Assembly: GCA_024234615.1 (NCBI GenBank)
Contig: JACKNY010000001.1
Span: 1,082,501 to 1,146,500, forward strand
Direction: 5' to 3'
DNA: 64,000 bases
From: Pseudomonadales bacterium
GTDB lineage: Bacteria; Pseudomonadota; Gammaproteobacteria; Pseudomonadales; IMCC2047
Shown: positions 16,884-25,747 of the stretch, one piece after another
Layout: each line of letters begins with the position of its first letter
How positions within the stretch are numbered: the first letter of the stretch is position 1
Translations under genes and position numbers: made by a program
Notes under the pieces: generated by a model
What the model was told of the DNA's origin: nothing
Database searches by the model: none
What the model saw: only the letters and a program-made list of their open reading frames with translations

Positions 16884-17900
16884 ATGAATGATTCCGAATT
16901 CGATTTAAATATGAATCTAGAAATCGAAGGATCAAACCTGTCCGTTATTGGCGTCGGGCGTATGGGCTGTGGCATTGCTTTAAGTTTTGCTTACGCAGGC
17001 TACCCTATTACCCTCGTTGATAGCGAAGATCGTTCCGAGCAGCGTTTTGCGGAGCTGGTTGCCGCTACTTTGCCGCTATTACAGGCAGATCTGGATTTTC
17101 TTAAAAGTGTCAGCGTTATTTCTGAACAGCAATCGACAGAAATTTTGGCGCGCATCAGTATTGTGCCTAAAGCGAATGCTGCGAGTTATCTGCAACAGGC
17201 AGACTTTATCTTTGAAGCCGTTTCTGAAGTCGTTGAGATTAAAAAAAGCACTTATGCCTGGCTTAACGATATAGCCTCACCAAAAGCTATTTTTGCTTCG
17301 ACGACATCCACTATGCTGGCTAATAAGCTAGCGGAATTTGTTCGTGATAGTTCCCGCTTTTCCAATGCCCATTGGCTGAACCCCGCCTATTTGATGCCTT
17401 TGATCGAAATCAGTCCGTCGCAAGGTACTAGCGATGAGACCGTGACGAAGCTCAAAACACTATTTGAAAAAATGGGTAAGAAACCCATTGTTTGCGCGGC
17501 GTCTCCGGGATACATTGTGTCTCGTTTGCAGGCGCTTGCCTTAAACGAGTCCGCACGAATGGTTGAAGAGGGCGTCGCCAGCGCAGAAGATATTGATAAC
17601 GCCGTTCGCTATGGTTTCGGCATCCGTTATGCGATTTTAGGCATGCTGGAGTTTGTCGACTGGGGTGGCGGAGATATTCTTTATTATGCCTGCAACTATT
17701 TAGCGGATAATATTGATCAAAAACGATTTGCACCGGCAGATATCGTTAAACAAAATATGGAAAACCACCGTAACGGCTTAAGAGACGGCGTTGGTTTTTA
17801 TGAGTACGAAGGTGTTGATTTGGACGCTTATCGCAATAGGAAGTTGGCGGCCTTTGTGAATTTACTGAAACACCTTGAATTAATGCCTCGGGCAAAATAG
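16884..17900 (+). CDS. 3-hydroxyacyl-CoA dehydrogenase-like NAD-dependent enzyme
   Basis: 338 aa. The Rossmann motif GVGRMGCG is at 23-30. The catalytic pair of the 3-hydroxyacyl-CoA dehydrogenase superfamily is visible as His163 in NAHWLNP and Glu175 in LIEI. The all-helical C-terminal domain contains SPGYIVSRLQALALNESARMVEEG. Relatives oxidise 3-hydroxyacyl-CoA, L-gulonate or carnitine, so the exact substrate is open. It is a single-domain, cytoplasmic protein. It follows the GMC pair by 104 bp with its own shared upstream element, suggesting co-regulation as a separate unit. Confidence 0.85.
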   Translation: MNDSEFDLNMNLEIEGSNLSVIGVGRMGCGIALSFAYAGYPITLVDSEDRSEQRFAELVAATLPLLQADLDFLKSVSVISEQQSTEILARISIVPKANAASYLQQADFIFEAVSEVVEIKKSTYAWLNDIASPKAIFASTTSTMLANKLAEFVRDSSRFSNAHWLNPAYLMPLIEISPSQGTSDETVTKLKTLFEKMGKKPIVCAASPGYIVSRLQALALNESARMVEEGVASAEDIDNAVRYGFGIRYAILGMLEFVDWGGGDILYYACNYLADNIDQKRFAPADIVKQNMENHRNGLRDGVGFYEYEGVDLDAYRNRKLAAFVNLLKHLELMPRAK

Positions 17901-17981
17901 GGCTAATCAAATTAAAAATTTGACTGGCGGAGAGAGACGAGTAAAGTCGTATCTGTCATTCATTAGTAGGAAGGAGGAACA

Positions 17982-18004
17982 CAGTGTTGTTATCAATAAC
18001 ACTG
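17982..18004. promoter_or_regulatory. Palindrome upstream of the TonB receptor gene
   Basis: CAGT (17982-17985) pairs with ACTG (18001-18004), and inside it GTTAT (17989-17993) pairs with ATAAC (17996-18000). It lies 65 bp before the receptor start. It could be an operator or an mRNA stem-loop. Confidence 0.35.
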
Positions 18005-18068
18005 AACATAATAATTAAGATGGTTTAGAAATAGATTTATATAGGCAAACACAAACGAGGGATAAATT

Positions 18069-20441
18069 ATGAAAAAAATTACCTATGGGTTAACCCCATT
18101 GCTGGCAACAAGTTTGCTCGCCACTGCTGTTGTGCAGGCAAATGAAGGCGGGACGGGTTTTGCTTTAGAAGAAGTGGTGGTGACTGCACGGAAACGTGAA
18201 GAAAACCTGCAATCCACACCAATAGCCGTTTCAGCTTTTACTGAGCGCGAACTGGCATACCGTCAAATTGATTCTACTGATAAGTTAAGCGATATTACGC
18301 CAAACCTGACCTTCGATTCGGCTTCTCCGTCATCAGGTTCAAGTTCGACGGCGCAGATTTTTATTCGTGGCATTGGCCAAACGGATTTTACGCCGGTCAC
18401 CGACCCAGGCGTTGGTCTTTATATTGACGGCATCTATATGGCCCGTTCGGTAGGCGGCGTGTTGGATTTTCTGGATGTACAGCGCATTGAAGTATTACGT
18501 GGGCCACAGGGAACCCTGTTTGGCCGCAATACTATTGGCGGCGCGGTGGCTATCTATTCCAAAAAACCGGAGCCGGATGCCAGCGGCAGTGTTCAGATTC
18601 AGGTGGGTGATGATGATATGCGCTACATCACTGCCAAGGCGAATATGCCCGTCTCTGAAGATCTGTTAACTAATTTCGCAATATCTTCGCGTAAGCGCGA
18701 TGGGTATGTCGATCGTATCTTTGGTGGGCCTAGTACCGGTGATGACGATAGCCTCGCTGGTCGTGGTTCGTTGCTCTGGACGCCAACCGATAATTTCGAA
18801 CTCTATGCTACAGCGGATGCAACCAAGATTCGTGAAAATGGTACTCCCGGTGTTACCGGTGGTGTTAACGATAAAGCATCGTTTGGCGCCATGGCTAATG
18901 GCGTACTGGCCAGCTGTACCGCAGTTAATATCAATCCAAACTTTGATGGCTCCCAGCCAAACGGTCCGCCTACGTTACCGTGGATAAATGTCGGCGCTGG
19001 TGGTGCTCCCGGTTGCTTAACGCCGGATACGTTTAACGGAGAATATAAATCAGGCGGTACATTCCCGACGAAATCGGATTTGGATATCTGGGGTGCGAGT
19101 GTCGAAATGACCTGGAATGTTAACGACTGGCTGACGATTAAATCGATCACCGGTTATCGTGATATGGACATGGAATCGTCGCGTGACGGCGATAATACTC
19201 CCGGTATTATCTTTGCGACACGAGACTTTTACGAGCAGGATCAATTCAGCCAGGAACTGCAGTTTTCCGGTGTGGCTATGGAAGACAGGCTGAAGTGGTT
19301 GTTGGGTCTCTACTACTTCGAGGAAGATGGTTTTAATAAAAACCCGGTGTATTTACCCGTAGGTGGAATTCAGAGTGGTGGTATCTTTGATAACGAGTCA
19401 AAAGCGGCGTTTTTTCAAGCCACTTATGATATGACCGATAAGCTGGCATTAACTTTTGGGGTTAGATATACCGAGGACACTAAGCAGTTTAAGCCGGATC
19501 AAATCTCCTACGGAGATGCTTCTTCCAGCGGTCTCTTCCCTAATGTATTCCCGAATTTTGCCGGATTCTATCTGCAGTCAGGGGGCGGGCCGCCTCTTGC
19601 TGCCGGAGAACGCTTGGCGACTTATGCTTGGTTTGAAGAAAAGTTTGATGACACCAATATCATGTTGAACCTGTCTTACCAGGTGACCGATGATTTCATG
19701 GCTTATGTCACTTATTCGGAAGGCTATAAGGGCGGTGGTTTCGATCAGCGTTTTACCCAATTTACAGCCGTGCCGAGTAGTTTTGATCCTGAAACGGTGG
19801 AAAGCTATGAAGTCGGATTCAAGTCTGATTTGCTGGATAGTCAGGTCCGTCTGAACGTTGCGGTATTCCATACGGATTACACAGACTTACAGATCATTAT
19901 CCGTGAGGGATTTAACCCCATCACTTACAACGGTGGTGAAGCAACCATCCAAGGTGGCGAAGTAGAGCTGACCTGGGTGCCGACTGATCGTTGGTACGTA
20001 ACCACTTCCGTTGGTTATATCGATGCGGAATATGACAAACTCGACACTAGGGTTACCACTAACCTGACGCCCTTAGAAAAAAGCTTTAAGCTGGTCAATA
20101 CGCCGGAGCTGAGTGCAGCGATTGGTGTTGCTTATACCTTTGATCTGGGCGACTGGGCAACTTTAACACCCCGGGTGGATTGGTCATACCATGATGAGCA
20201 GGAAAATGATGCGATTAATACGCCTCAGATCCATCAGGATTCCTACGACATGCTGAATGCATCGATGTCATTGGAAACCACGGATGGCCGCTGGGAAGGT
20301 CTGTTGTCTTTCCGAAATATTACGGATGAAGAGTATATCATTACCGGCAACTCATCTTTCCAGACGTCAGCGGCTTACGTAGAGCAGGTTTATGGACGTC
20401 CTTTTGAGTGGTCATTGTCCGTTAAATATAACTTTTTCTGA
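18069..20441 (+). CDS. TonB-dependent outer membrane receptor
   Basis: 790 aa. Sec signal peptide (residues 1 to about 24), then the TonB-box region EEVVVTARKREENLQSTPIAVSAF, the plug domain (FIRGIGQTDF, VGLYIDGIYMARSVGGVLDF, EVLRGPQGTLFGRNTIGGAV) and a 22-strand-type barrel ending in Phe (LSVKYNFF). Receptors of this type import siderophores, vitamins, sugars or hydrophobic compounds. Here it stands between exported oxidases and cytoplasmic aldehyde enzymes, so a role in taking up the substrate of this pathway is likely (inference). A strong terminator follows. Confidence 0.95.
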   Translation: MKKITYGLTPLLATSLLATAVVQANEGGTGFALEEVVVTARKREENLQSTPIAVSAFTERELAYRQIDSTDKLSDITPNLTFDSASPSSGSSSTAQIFIRGIGQTDFTPVTDPGVGLYIDGIYMARSVGGVLDFLDVQRIEVLRGPQGTLFGRNTIGGAVAIYSKKPEPDASGSVQIQVGDDDMRYITAKANMPVSEDLLTNFAISSRKRDGYVDRIFGGPSTGDDDSLAGRGSLLWTPTDNFELYATADATKIRENGTPGVTGGVNDKASFGAMANGVLASCTAVNINPNFDGSQPNGPPTLPWINVGAGGAPGCLTPDTFNGEYKSGGTFPTKSDLDIWGASVEMTWNVNDWLTIKSITGYRDMDMESSRDGDNTPGIIFATRDFYEQDQFSQELQFSGVAMEDRLKWLLGLYYFEEDGFNKNPVYLPVGGIQSGGIFDNESKAAFFQATYDMTDKLALTFGVRYTEDTKQFKPDQISYGDASSSGLFPNVFPNFAGFYLQSGGGPPLAAGERLATYAWFEEKFDDTNIMLNLSYQVTDDFMAYVTYSEGYKGGGFDQRFTQFTAVPSSFDPETVESYEVGFKSDLLDSQVRLNVAVFHTDYTDLQIIIREGFNPITYNGGEATIQGGEVELTWVPTDRWYVTTSVGYIDAEYDKLDTRVTTNLTPLEKSFKLVNTPELSAAIGVAYTFDLGDWATLTPRVDWSYHDEQENDAINTPQIHQDSYDMLNASMSLETTDGRWEGLLSFRNITDEEYIITGNSSFQTSAAYVEQVYGRPFEWSLSVKYNFF

Positions 20442-20772
20442 GTTAGTTAAGGATAAAGCGTTTTTATAATAAGTTTCTAAAAGAAAGAAACGAACCGAAC
20501 ATCACCCCGGTTGGCTGGTCTAACCGGGGTGATGATTTATTATTCGGTTGTCATACATAAAAATAATTATATCGTCAGGAATTGGTGGGTTAGCGTAATC
20601 TAACCCTTACTACAAAGTGCTTGATTTTGAATAACTCTGTTTAGTCAGAGATTGTTCGGTCTTCTCCAAGAGTCATATACTTACAGGGTTGTGGCAATGA
20701 AAGTCGGATAACAGATTCATCTTTTATTGTCGTTGTTACTGTTGTTGAAATAAAACGAATGGAGAGTTTTCT
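20442..20772. other. Intergenic region TonB receptor to FAD oxidase
   Basis: 331 bases. It holds the receptor terminator (20500-20534). The AT-rich remainder must contain the promoter of the oxidase gene. No copy of the 23-nt shared element was found here, nor any convincing small ORF. Confidence 0.5.
20500..20534 (+). terminator. Terminator after TonB receptor gene
   Basis: A 13-bp perfect stem, CATCACCCCGGTT (20500-20512) with AACCGGGGTGATG (20522-20534), has a 9-nt loop and is followed by an A/T-rich stretch (ATTTATTATT). A very stable stem-loop, although the U-tract is broken. Confidence 0.75.
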
Positions 20773-22248
20773 ATGGTTGATCATAAGCCTACACGTCGTA
20801 CCTTTTTAAAAAGGCTGACTTCAGCCTGTGCCCTGGGTATGGTGGCGAGTTTTAATGCGTCGGCTGCTTTCGCCAAACAGGTCGGTGATACCTTGAGCCG
20901 CATTAAAGGTACCGTCATTCGAAAGACAGATAAATTTTATGAAGATTGGCGTCAAGGCATGACCTGGTATGTGCGCATACCCAAGCGTTATCCCGATACC
21001 ATGATTTTGGCGCAATCGGTTGAGGATGTGATCGAGGCCGTTAAGTATGCGCGAGAGCGAGACTTGAAGGTATCCATCCGCAGTACAGGTCATAGTATTT
21101 CAGCTTCGCCGTTACGGGATGAGTCAGTCATGATCGATTTATCCCAGTTACGTGAAGTCAGCTTTGATGTTGAAAACCAAACGGCTTGGTTGCAGCCGGG
21201 AATGCGCGCCCAGGAGTTTCAGGAGCTGGCGAACGCCCGAGGCCTAGCCTTTCCAACCGCTCATACAAATGTGGTGGGCATGGGTGGCTTCTTATTGGGT
21301 GGCGGTTTGGGCTGGAATCTACAGAAGTGGGATATTTCTTGTCGTTCAGTGTTGGGTGCAGAAATCGTAACGGCAGATGGCGAACTGATTCAGGTTAACG
21401 AAAAGGAACATCCCGATTTGCTTTGGGCGATTCGCGGTGCTGGCCCTGGCTTCTTCGGTATTATTGTTCGTTATCACGTAAAGATGTATCCGATGCCGCG
21501 AGCCATTACTAAGAGCTCCTATATTGTAACGGAAGAACATATCCCTATGGCGGTGGAGCAGCTACAGCGACTTGCTAAAGAAAAGGATATTAACGCCGAG
21601 ATTTTGGGCGTCCTAAAACATAGCGCGGACATACCGGGTATGCCGAAGGAAGGCATTGCCTTTATCGTCAGCGTTATTGCCTTTGCCGATAGCGCAGAGC
21701 AGGCGCAGAAGATACTGGCTCCTTTTGCGGCCAGTCCAATTGCGGATAAAGCTCATTTGAAAAAAGTAAACAGGCCGCATACTTTCTCGGAGCTGTTTGA
21801 AGGGCAGTTGATTACTGATGCCACTGCGCCGGATCGAACCAGTATTGATAATATGTGGACGGATAATCTGGGTAACGCGGTGCTTAAAATGGTTGATATA
21901 TTGCGGGAATCGCCATCAAAACGCTCTTTTGTGATTACCGTTTGGGGTGTAAACCCAAGTAAACGCACCGATACAGCGCTACCACATTTTGCCGATGACT
22001 ATATGTCCTACTATGCGCTGGCAGATAAACCTGAGCATATCGAACCAAATTATCTCTGGATGGACAAGATTAAAGCGACGATGGATGATGGTTTTGCGAA
22101 GGGACACTATATCAACGAAACTGAATTTGTGCGCTACCCGGAACATATCAAGCAGTGCTTTACCGAAGAAGGCTGGAAGCGTTTAGAAACACTGCGGACT
22201 AAATACGATCCCCAGAGTGTGTTCCATACCTATATCGGGTATTCCTAG
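20773..22248 (+). CDS. Tat-exported FAD-dependent oxidoreductase (FAD_binding_4/BBE type)
   Basis: 491 aa. The N-terminal Tat signal TRRTFLKRL is followed by a hydrophobic run and an alanine-rich cleavage region. The PCMH-type FAD domain shows RSTGHSIS with His107, the usual histidyl-FAD attachment point. The second attachment Cys of bicovalent berberine-bridge enzymes is not seen (VVGMGGFLLGGGLGW instead), so FAD is probably attached by one bond. The C-terminal BBE-like motif is YDPQSVFHTYIGY. It probably oxidises an alcohol or hydroxy acid in the periplasm, alongside the GMC enzyme. Confidence 0.85.
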   Translation: MVDHKPTRRTFLKRLTSACALGMVASFNASAAFAKQVGDTLSRIKGTVIRKTDKFYEDWRQGMTWYVRIPKRYPDTMILAQSVEDVIEAVKYARERDLKVSIRSTGHSISASPLRDESVMIDLSQLREVSFDVENQTAWLQPGMRAQEFQELANARGLAFPTAHTNVVGMGGFLLGGGLGWNLQKWDISCRSVLGAEIVTADGELIQVNEKEHPDLLWAIRGAGPGFFGIIVRYHVKMYPMPRAITKSSYIVTEEHIPMAVEQLQRLAKEKDINAEILGVLKHSADIPGMPKEGIAFIVSVIAFADSAEQAQKILAPFAASPIADKAHLKKVNRPHTFSELFEGQLITDATAPDRTSIDNMWTDNLGNAVLKMVDILRESPSKRSFVITVWGVNPSKRTDTALPHFADDYMSYYALADKPEHIEPNYLWMDKIKATMDDGFAKGHYINETEFVRYPEHIKQCFTEEGWKRLETLRTKYDPQSVFHTYIGYS

Positions 22249-22316
22249 CGCTTGATCTGCCCTAAATGCATAGGATTATGGCGAGACAGACAAAGGAAGG
22301 AGCTCAATTTGTACGC

Positions 22317-22339
22317 AAATCGCTGCCATTATGGAATAG
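22317..22339 (+). promoter_or_regulatory. Shared upstream element, copy C
   Basis: Third copy of the 23-nt element (core GCTGCCATTATGGAATAG), ending 117 bp before the aldehyde dehydrogenase start. It differs from copy B at a single core position and from copy A at two positions overall. Confidence 0.6.
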
Positions 22340-22455
22340 ACGTAGCGATGAAATTTCCTTTAAATGGATAGGTTAAGTGTGTTTTTCAAGCAGGATTAAT
22401 ATTTTCTCCGCTGCTACGCACGGCAAATGAGAAGTCAATTAGGAGGCGAGTTGAA

Positions 22456-23895
22456 ATGGCTGATGTAAAACAAACTGAATTATGGATTGGTGGGGAATGG
22501 ACGCCGCCTTCATCGGGAGTTTATCTGGACGATTTTAACCCTTCAGATGATTCTCTCTATTCAAGAATAGCGAGTGGTACTGCTGATGACATTAATAGAG
22601 CGGTGCAAGTTGCCAAAGAGGCTTTTCATGCGAATAAAGGTCTGCTGGCTCACCAGCGTGAAATCTGGTTTTTGCGCGCGGCTGACTTGGTCGAGCGGGA
22701 TCGCCAGGAGTACTTGGATATCCTCGTTGATGAAGTGGGCTCCCCGATATTTAAAGCCCAGTTCGAAGTCAATTATTGCATTAACGCACTGCGCGCCATT
22801 GCCAGCGTGCCGCGTCGAATTCGAGGTGAAGTCATTCCCTCCGAATCCCCCGACGTATTTAGCATGGCAGTACGTTCACCGGTAGGTGTGGTTGCGGCGA
22901 TTTCGCCGTTTAATGTGCCGTTGCTAAAGGTCACTAAGCAGGGCACGATGCCTTTGGCCTGTGGTAACGCCGTAGTACATATGCCCTCCGAATTTGCCTC
23001 GCAAGTTTCAATTAAGTTTGCGCAAACACTGCATGAGGCGGGTGTGCCAGCTGGCCTGTTTAACGTTATTACGGGCAACCCCTTTGAAATTGGTGATGTG
23101 TTGACCTCGCATAAGCAAGTGAACGCAATTACTTTCTGCGGCTCGCCCGTTGTCGGCAAGCATGTGGCGGAACTGGCGGCTAAGGATCTTAAACCTATCA
23201 CACTGGAATTAGGTGGTAAAAGCCCACTGATCGTTTTGGAAGATGCGGATATTGATGCTGCCGTGCAGGCTGCAGTGTTCGGCATTTTCTTCTTCCAGGG
23301 TCAAGCCTGTATGGCTTCCAGTCGTATTCTATTGCAGAGCACGATCGCTGATGAGTTTACTGAAAAATTTGTCGCCGCTGCGAATAATGTCAGCATGGGC
23401 GATTTGCGGTCTCCAGAAGCTTTTGTTGGACCGATTATCAGCCCAAGGCAGCGTGATCGAGTGCGTGCTCATGTGGATCAAGCTAAGGCGAAAGGCGCTG
23501 AACTGCTTTGTGGCGGCGAGTGGGTGGGTAATCGTTGTCGCCCAACAATCCTACGTGGTGTGAATGAAAGTATGGATGTTTGCCGTAACGAAACCTTTGG
23601 CCCAGTGACTAGCCTGTATACGTTTGACACGATTGGCGAAGCCATGGAAAAAGCGAACGATACCGAGTACGGCCTGAGTTTCTCTATCTTTACACGGGAT
23701 ATTGAAAAAGCGCTGTCAATGGCGCAGCAAGCAAAGTCCGGCGCTGTCCATATTAACCGTGCAACGATTCAGGATGAGCCTAATCCACCCTTCGGCGGTT
23801 CAGGACTAAGTGGGTTCGGTCGTGAAGGAACAGAAGCAGAACTGGATATACTCACCGAATGGAAGTGGATTACGGTGAATAATCCAAAGGTATAA
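22456..23895 (+). CDS. Aldehyde dehydrogenase family protein
   Basis: 479 aa, cytoplasmic. It oxidises an aldehyde to the acid with NAD(P)+. Catalytic Cys285 (GQACMASSR) and general base Glu251 (LELGGKSPLIVLEDADID) are present, as are the NAD-binding PFNVPL motif near residue 151 and the C-terminal NPPFGGSGLSGFGREG motif. The sequence style resembles the benzaldehyde/vanillin dehydrogenase group. An AGGAGG ribosome-binding site precedes the ATG. It probably removes the aldehyde made by the decarboxylase encoded next. Confidence 0.93.
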   Translation: MADVKQTELWIGGEWTPPSSGVYLDDFNPSDDSLYSRIASGTADDINRAVQVAKEAFHANKGLLAHQREIWFLRAADLVERDRQEYLDILVDEVGSPIFKAQFEVNYCINALRAIASVPRRIRGEVIPSESPDVFSMAVRSPVGVVAAISPFNVPLLKVTKQGTMPLACGNAVVHMPSEFASQVSIKFAQTLHEAGVPAGLFNVITGNPFEIGDVLTSHKQVNAITFCGSPVVGKHVAELAAKDLKPITLELGGKSPLIVLEDADIDAAVQAAVFGIFFFQGQACMASSRILLQSTIADEFTEKFVAAANNVSMGDLRSPEAFVGPIISPRQRDRVRAHVDQAKAKGAELLCGGEWVGNRCRPTILRGVNESMDVCRNETFGPVTSLYTFDTIGEAMEKANDTEYGLSFSIFTRDIEKALSMAQQAKSGAVHINRATIQDEPNPPFGGSGLSGFGREGTEAELDILTEWKWITVNNPKV

Positions 23896-23954
23896 AACAG
23901 GAAGTAATATTAAGCAGCGTTTCCTTAATTACTTTCTGTACCATAAATGCATTG

Positions 23955-23980
23955 AAATGGGCCGTGCTAAAGGCCCATTT
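23955..23980 (+). terminator. Stem-loop after aldehyde dehydrogenase gene
   Basis: A perfect 9-bp stem, AAATGGGCC (23955-23963) with GGCCCATTT (23972-23980), has an 8-nt loop and is followed by CGTTATTTAT. Probably a terminator with a weak U-tract. Confidence 0.6.
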
Positions 23981-24061
23981 CGTTATTTATAGAGCATATA
24001 CGAGCATTATTATTGTTGGTGCAATTAGTAAGGCTAACCGTAGGCCTGAGGTGAAATTAAA

Positions 24062-25717
24062 ATGATAGATGATAAAACCATGACCGTATCTGATTACTTG
24101 CTAACCCGTCTCAAGTCCTTAGGGGTTGATCATGTGTTTGGTATTCCCGGTGATTTTATTCTGCCGTTTTTCCAGAAAATGGACGACAGTGGCATCTCTC
24201 ATGTGGCGGCCTGTAATGAGCTTAATGCAGGTTATGCTGCAGACGGTTACGCGCGACTGCGTGGGTTGGCTGCAGTTGCTGCAACCTATGGCCCCGGCGC
24301 CTTTAGTTTCGTTAATGCGGCGGCTGGCGCACTTGCCGAGCGAGTCCCGGTGGTCTTTATTTCCGGCGGCCCTGAAACGGAATCCTATAAAACACAGCCG
24401 ATACTGCATCATTTGTTGCCGAATAAGTACGACGCCTCTATGAAAATATTTGAGCAGGTAACCGTGCATACAAAACTGTTGGATGATCCTGCACAGGCGA
24501 CAGCTGCAATTGATGAGGCGCTACGCATCTGCCTGACTGAGAAAAAGCCAGTTTACTTAGAAATACCGCGAGACATTCAAACCACCGCTTGCGAAGCTCC
24601 AGGGCCATTTATCCTAGAACCAGGATTAAGCGATATCACCGCGTTAGCTGACGCCGTGCGTGTGGTTGCGGAGCGCATCCGGCAAGGCTCCAGAACTGTA
24701 CTCCTACCCGGGCATGAAATTCATCGATCTAATTTGCAGGAGCAGGTTGTTGATCTAGTGAAAAAGAAAGGCCTTCCCGTTGGTACTATGTTTATAGGAA
24801 AGGCTGACTTTATTGAGCATATGCCGGAATGTATTGGTCTGTATCAGGGTGCGGGCAGTTTGACAGAGGTAAAAAACTTTGTTGAAGGGGCCGATACAGT
24901 TATCTTTTTAGGCGCAGTACCATCCGATTTTAATCTGGGCGGATTTACCGCTAAGCTGACGGATCAGCAAGTTGTTAAAGTGCTGGAGAATCAGGTAACT
25001 GTGTCGGGTCACTGCTATGATGGTGTTCGGATTACTGATTTCATTAATGGTCTGTTAGAGAGCTTACCTGATAACCAGGATGTAGAGCAGAATCGGCCTG
25101 TGCAGGGATTTTCACATAAACCGAACGCCGTATATGAAGCAATGCCAAACGCAGCCATGAGCAATAAACGCTTCTATGACCGTATGGTGCATTTTATAAA
25201 ACCTGGAGATATTCTTTGCGCAGATGCTGGGTGTGCAATTAATGCCAGCCATTTACAATTGCCGGAAGGTGTTAATTATGTCGCCTCCTGTTATTGGGCG
25301 TCTATCGGTATGGGGTTTGGGGCGACGTTGGGAGCTTGTTTTGCGGCAAACGAGGGGCAGCGTGTTATTGCGCTGGAAGGGGATGGTTCTTTTCAAATGA
25401 CGGCACAGGAATTGTCGAGCATGACACGTTATGCGAAAGCACCGATAATTTTTGTGGTTAATAATAAAGGTTATACTGCGGAACGCCTGATTCACGATGG
25501 ACCCTTCAATGATATCGCCGATTGGAAGTACCACAAATTGTCGGAAGCTTTTGGCGGGCAGGGTGTGGATGTGCATACCGAGGGTGATTTGGAGGAAGCA
25601 TTAATCCTTGCAGATAGTTATCAAGGTCCAGGCCCCCTGATCATAGAAGTACATGTAGACCCTTGGGACGCCTCCGAAGCCTTTACGTTGATGAGTGAAA
25701 CACTGCGCGGTAAATAG
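24062..25717 (+). CDS. Thiamine-diphosphate-dependent 2-oxoacid decarboxylase (PDC/IPDC type)
   Basis: 551 aa, cytoplasmic. Converts a 2-oxoacid to the aldehyde one carbon shorter plus CO2. The ThDP-activating Glu53 (CNELNAGYAADGYAR), the His116-His117 pair (ILHHLLPN) typical of pyruvate, phenylpyruvate and indolepyruvate decarboxylases, and the Mg/ThDP motif GDGSFQMTAQELSSM with NNKGYTAERL are all present. The His pair argues against acetolactate synthase and benzoylformate decarboxylase. The substrate is unknown; the adjacent aldehyde dehydrogenase is the obvious next step. Confidence 0.9.
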   Translation: MIDDKTMTVSDYLLTRLKSLGVDHVFGIPGDFILPFFQKMDDSGISHVAACNELNAGYAADGYARLRGLAAVAATYGPGAFSFVNAAAGALAERVPVVFISGGPETESYKTQPILHHLLPNKYDASMKIFEQVTVHTKLLDDPAQATAAIDEALRICLTEKKPVYLEIPRDIQTTACEAPGPFILEPGLSDITALADAVRVVAERIRQGSRTVLLPGHEIHRSNLQEQVVDLVKKKGLPVGTMFIGKADFIEHMPECIGLYQGAGSLTEVKNFVEGADTVIFLGAVPSDFNLGGFTAKLTDQQVVKVLENQVTVSGHCYDGVRITDFINGLLESLPDNQDVEQNRPVQGFSHKPNAVYEAMPNAAMSNKRFYDRMVHFIKPGDILCADAGCAINASHLQLPEGVNYVASCYWASIGMGFGATLGACFAANEGQRVIALEGDGSFQMTAQELSSMTRYAKAPIIFVVNNKGYTAERLIHDGPFNDIADWKYHKLSEAFGGQGVDVHTEGDLEEALILADSYQGPGPLIIEVHVDPWDASEAFTLMSETLRGK

Positions 25718-25747
25718 AACAATAAATTTAAACACCGGAGAATAATA

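Noticed and set aside
22773..23285. 170-aa antisense ORF over the aldehyde dehydrogenase gene
   Set aside because: Long because of codon bias of the real gene on the plus strand; no start signal and no recognisable domain.
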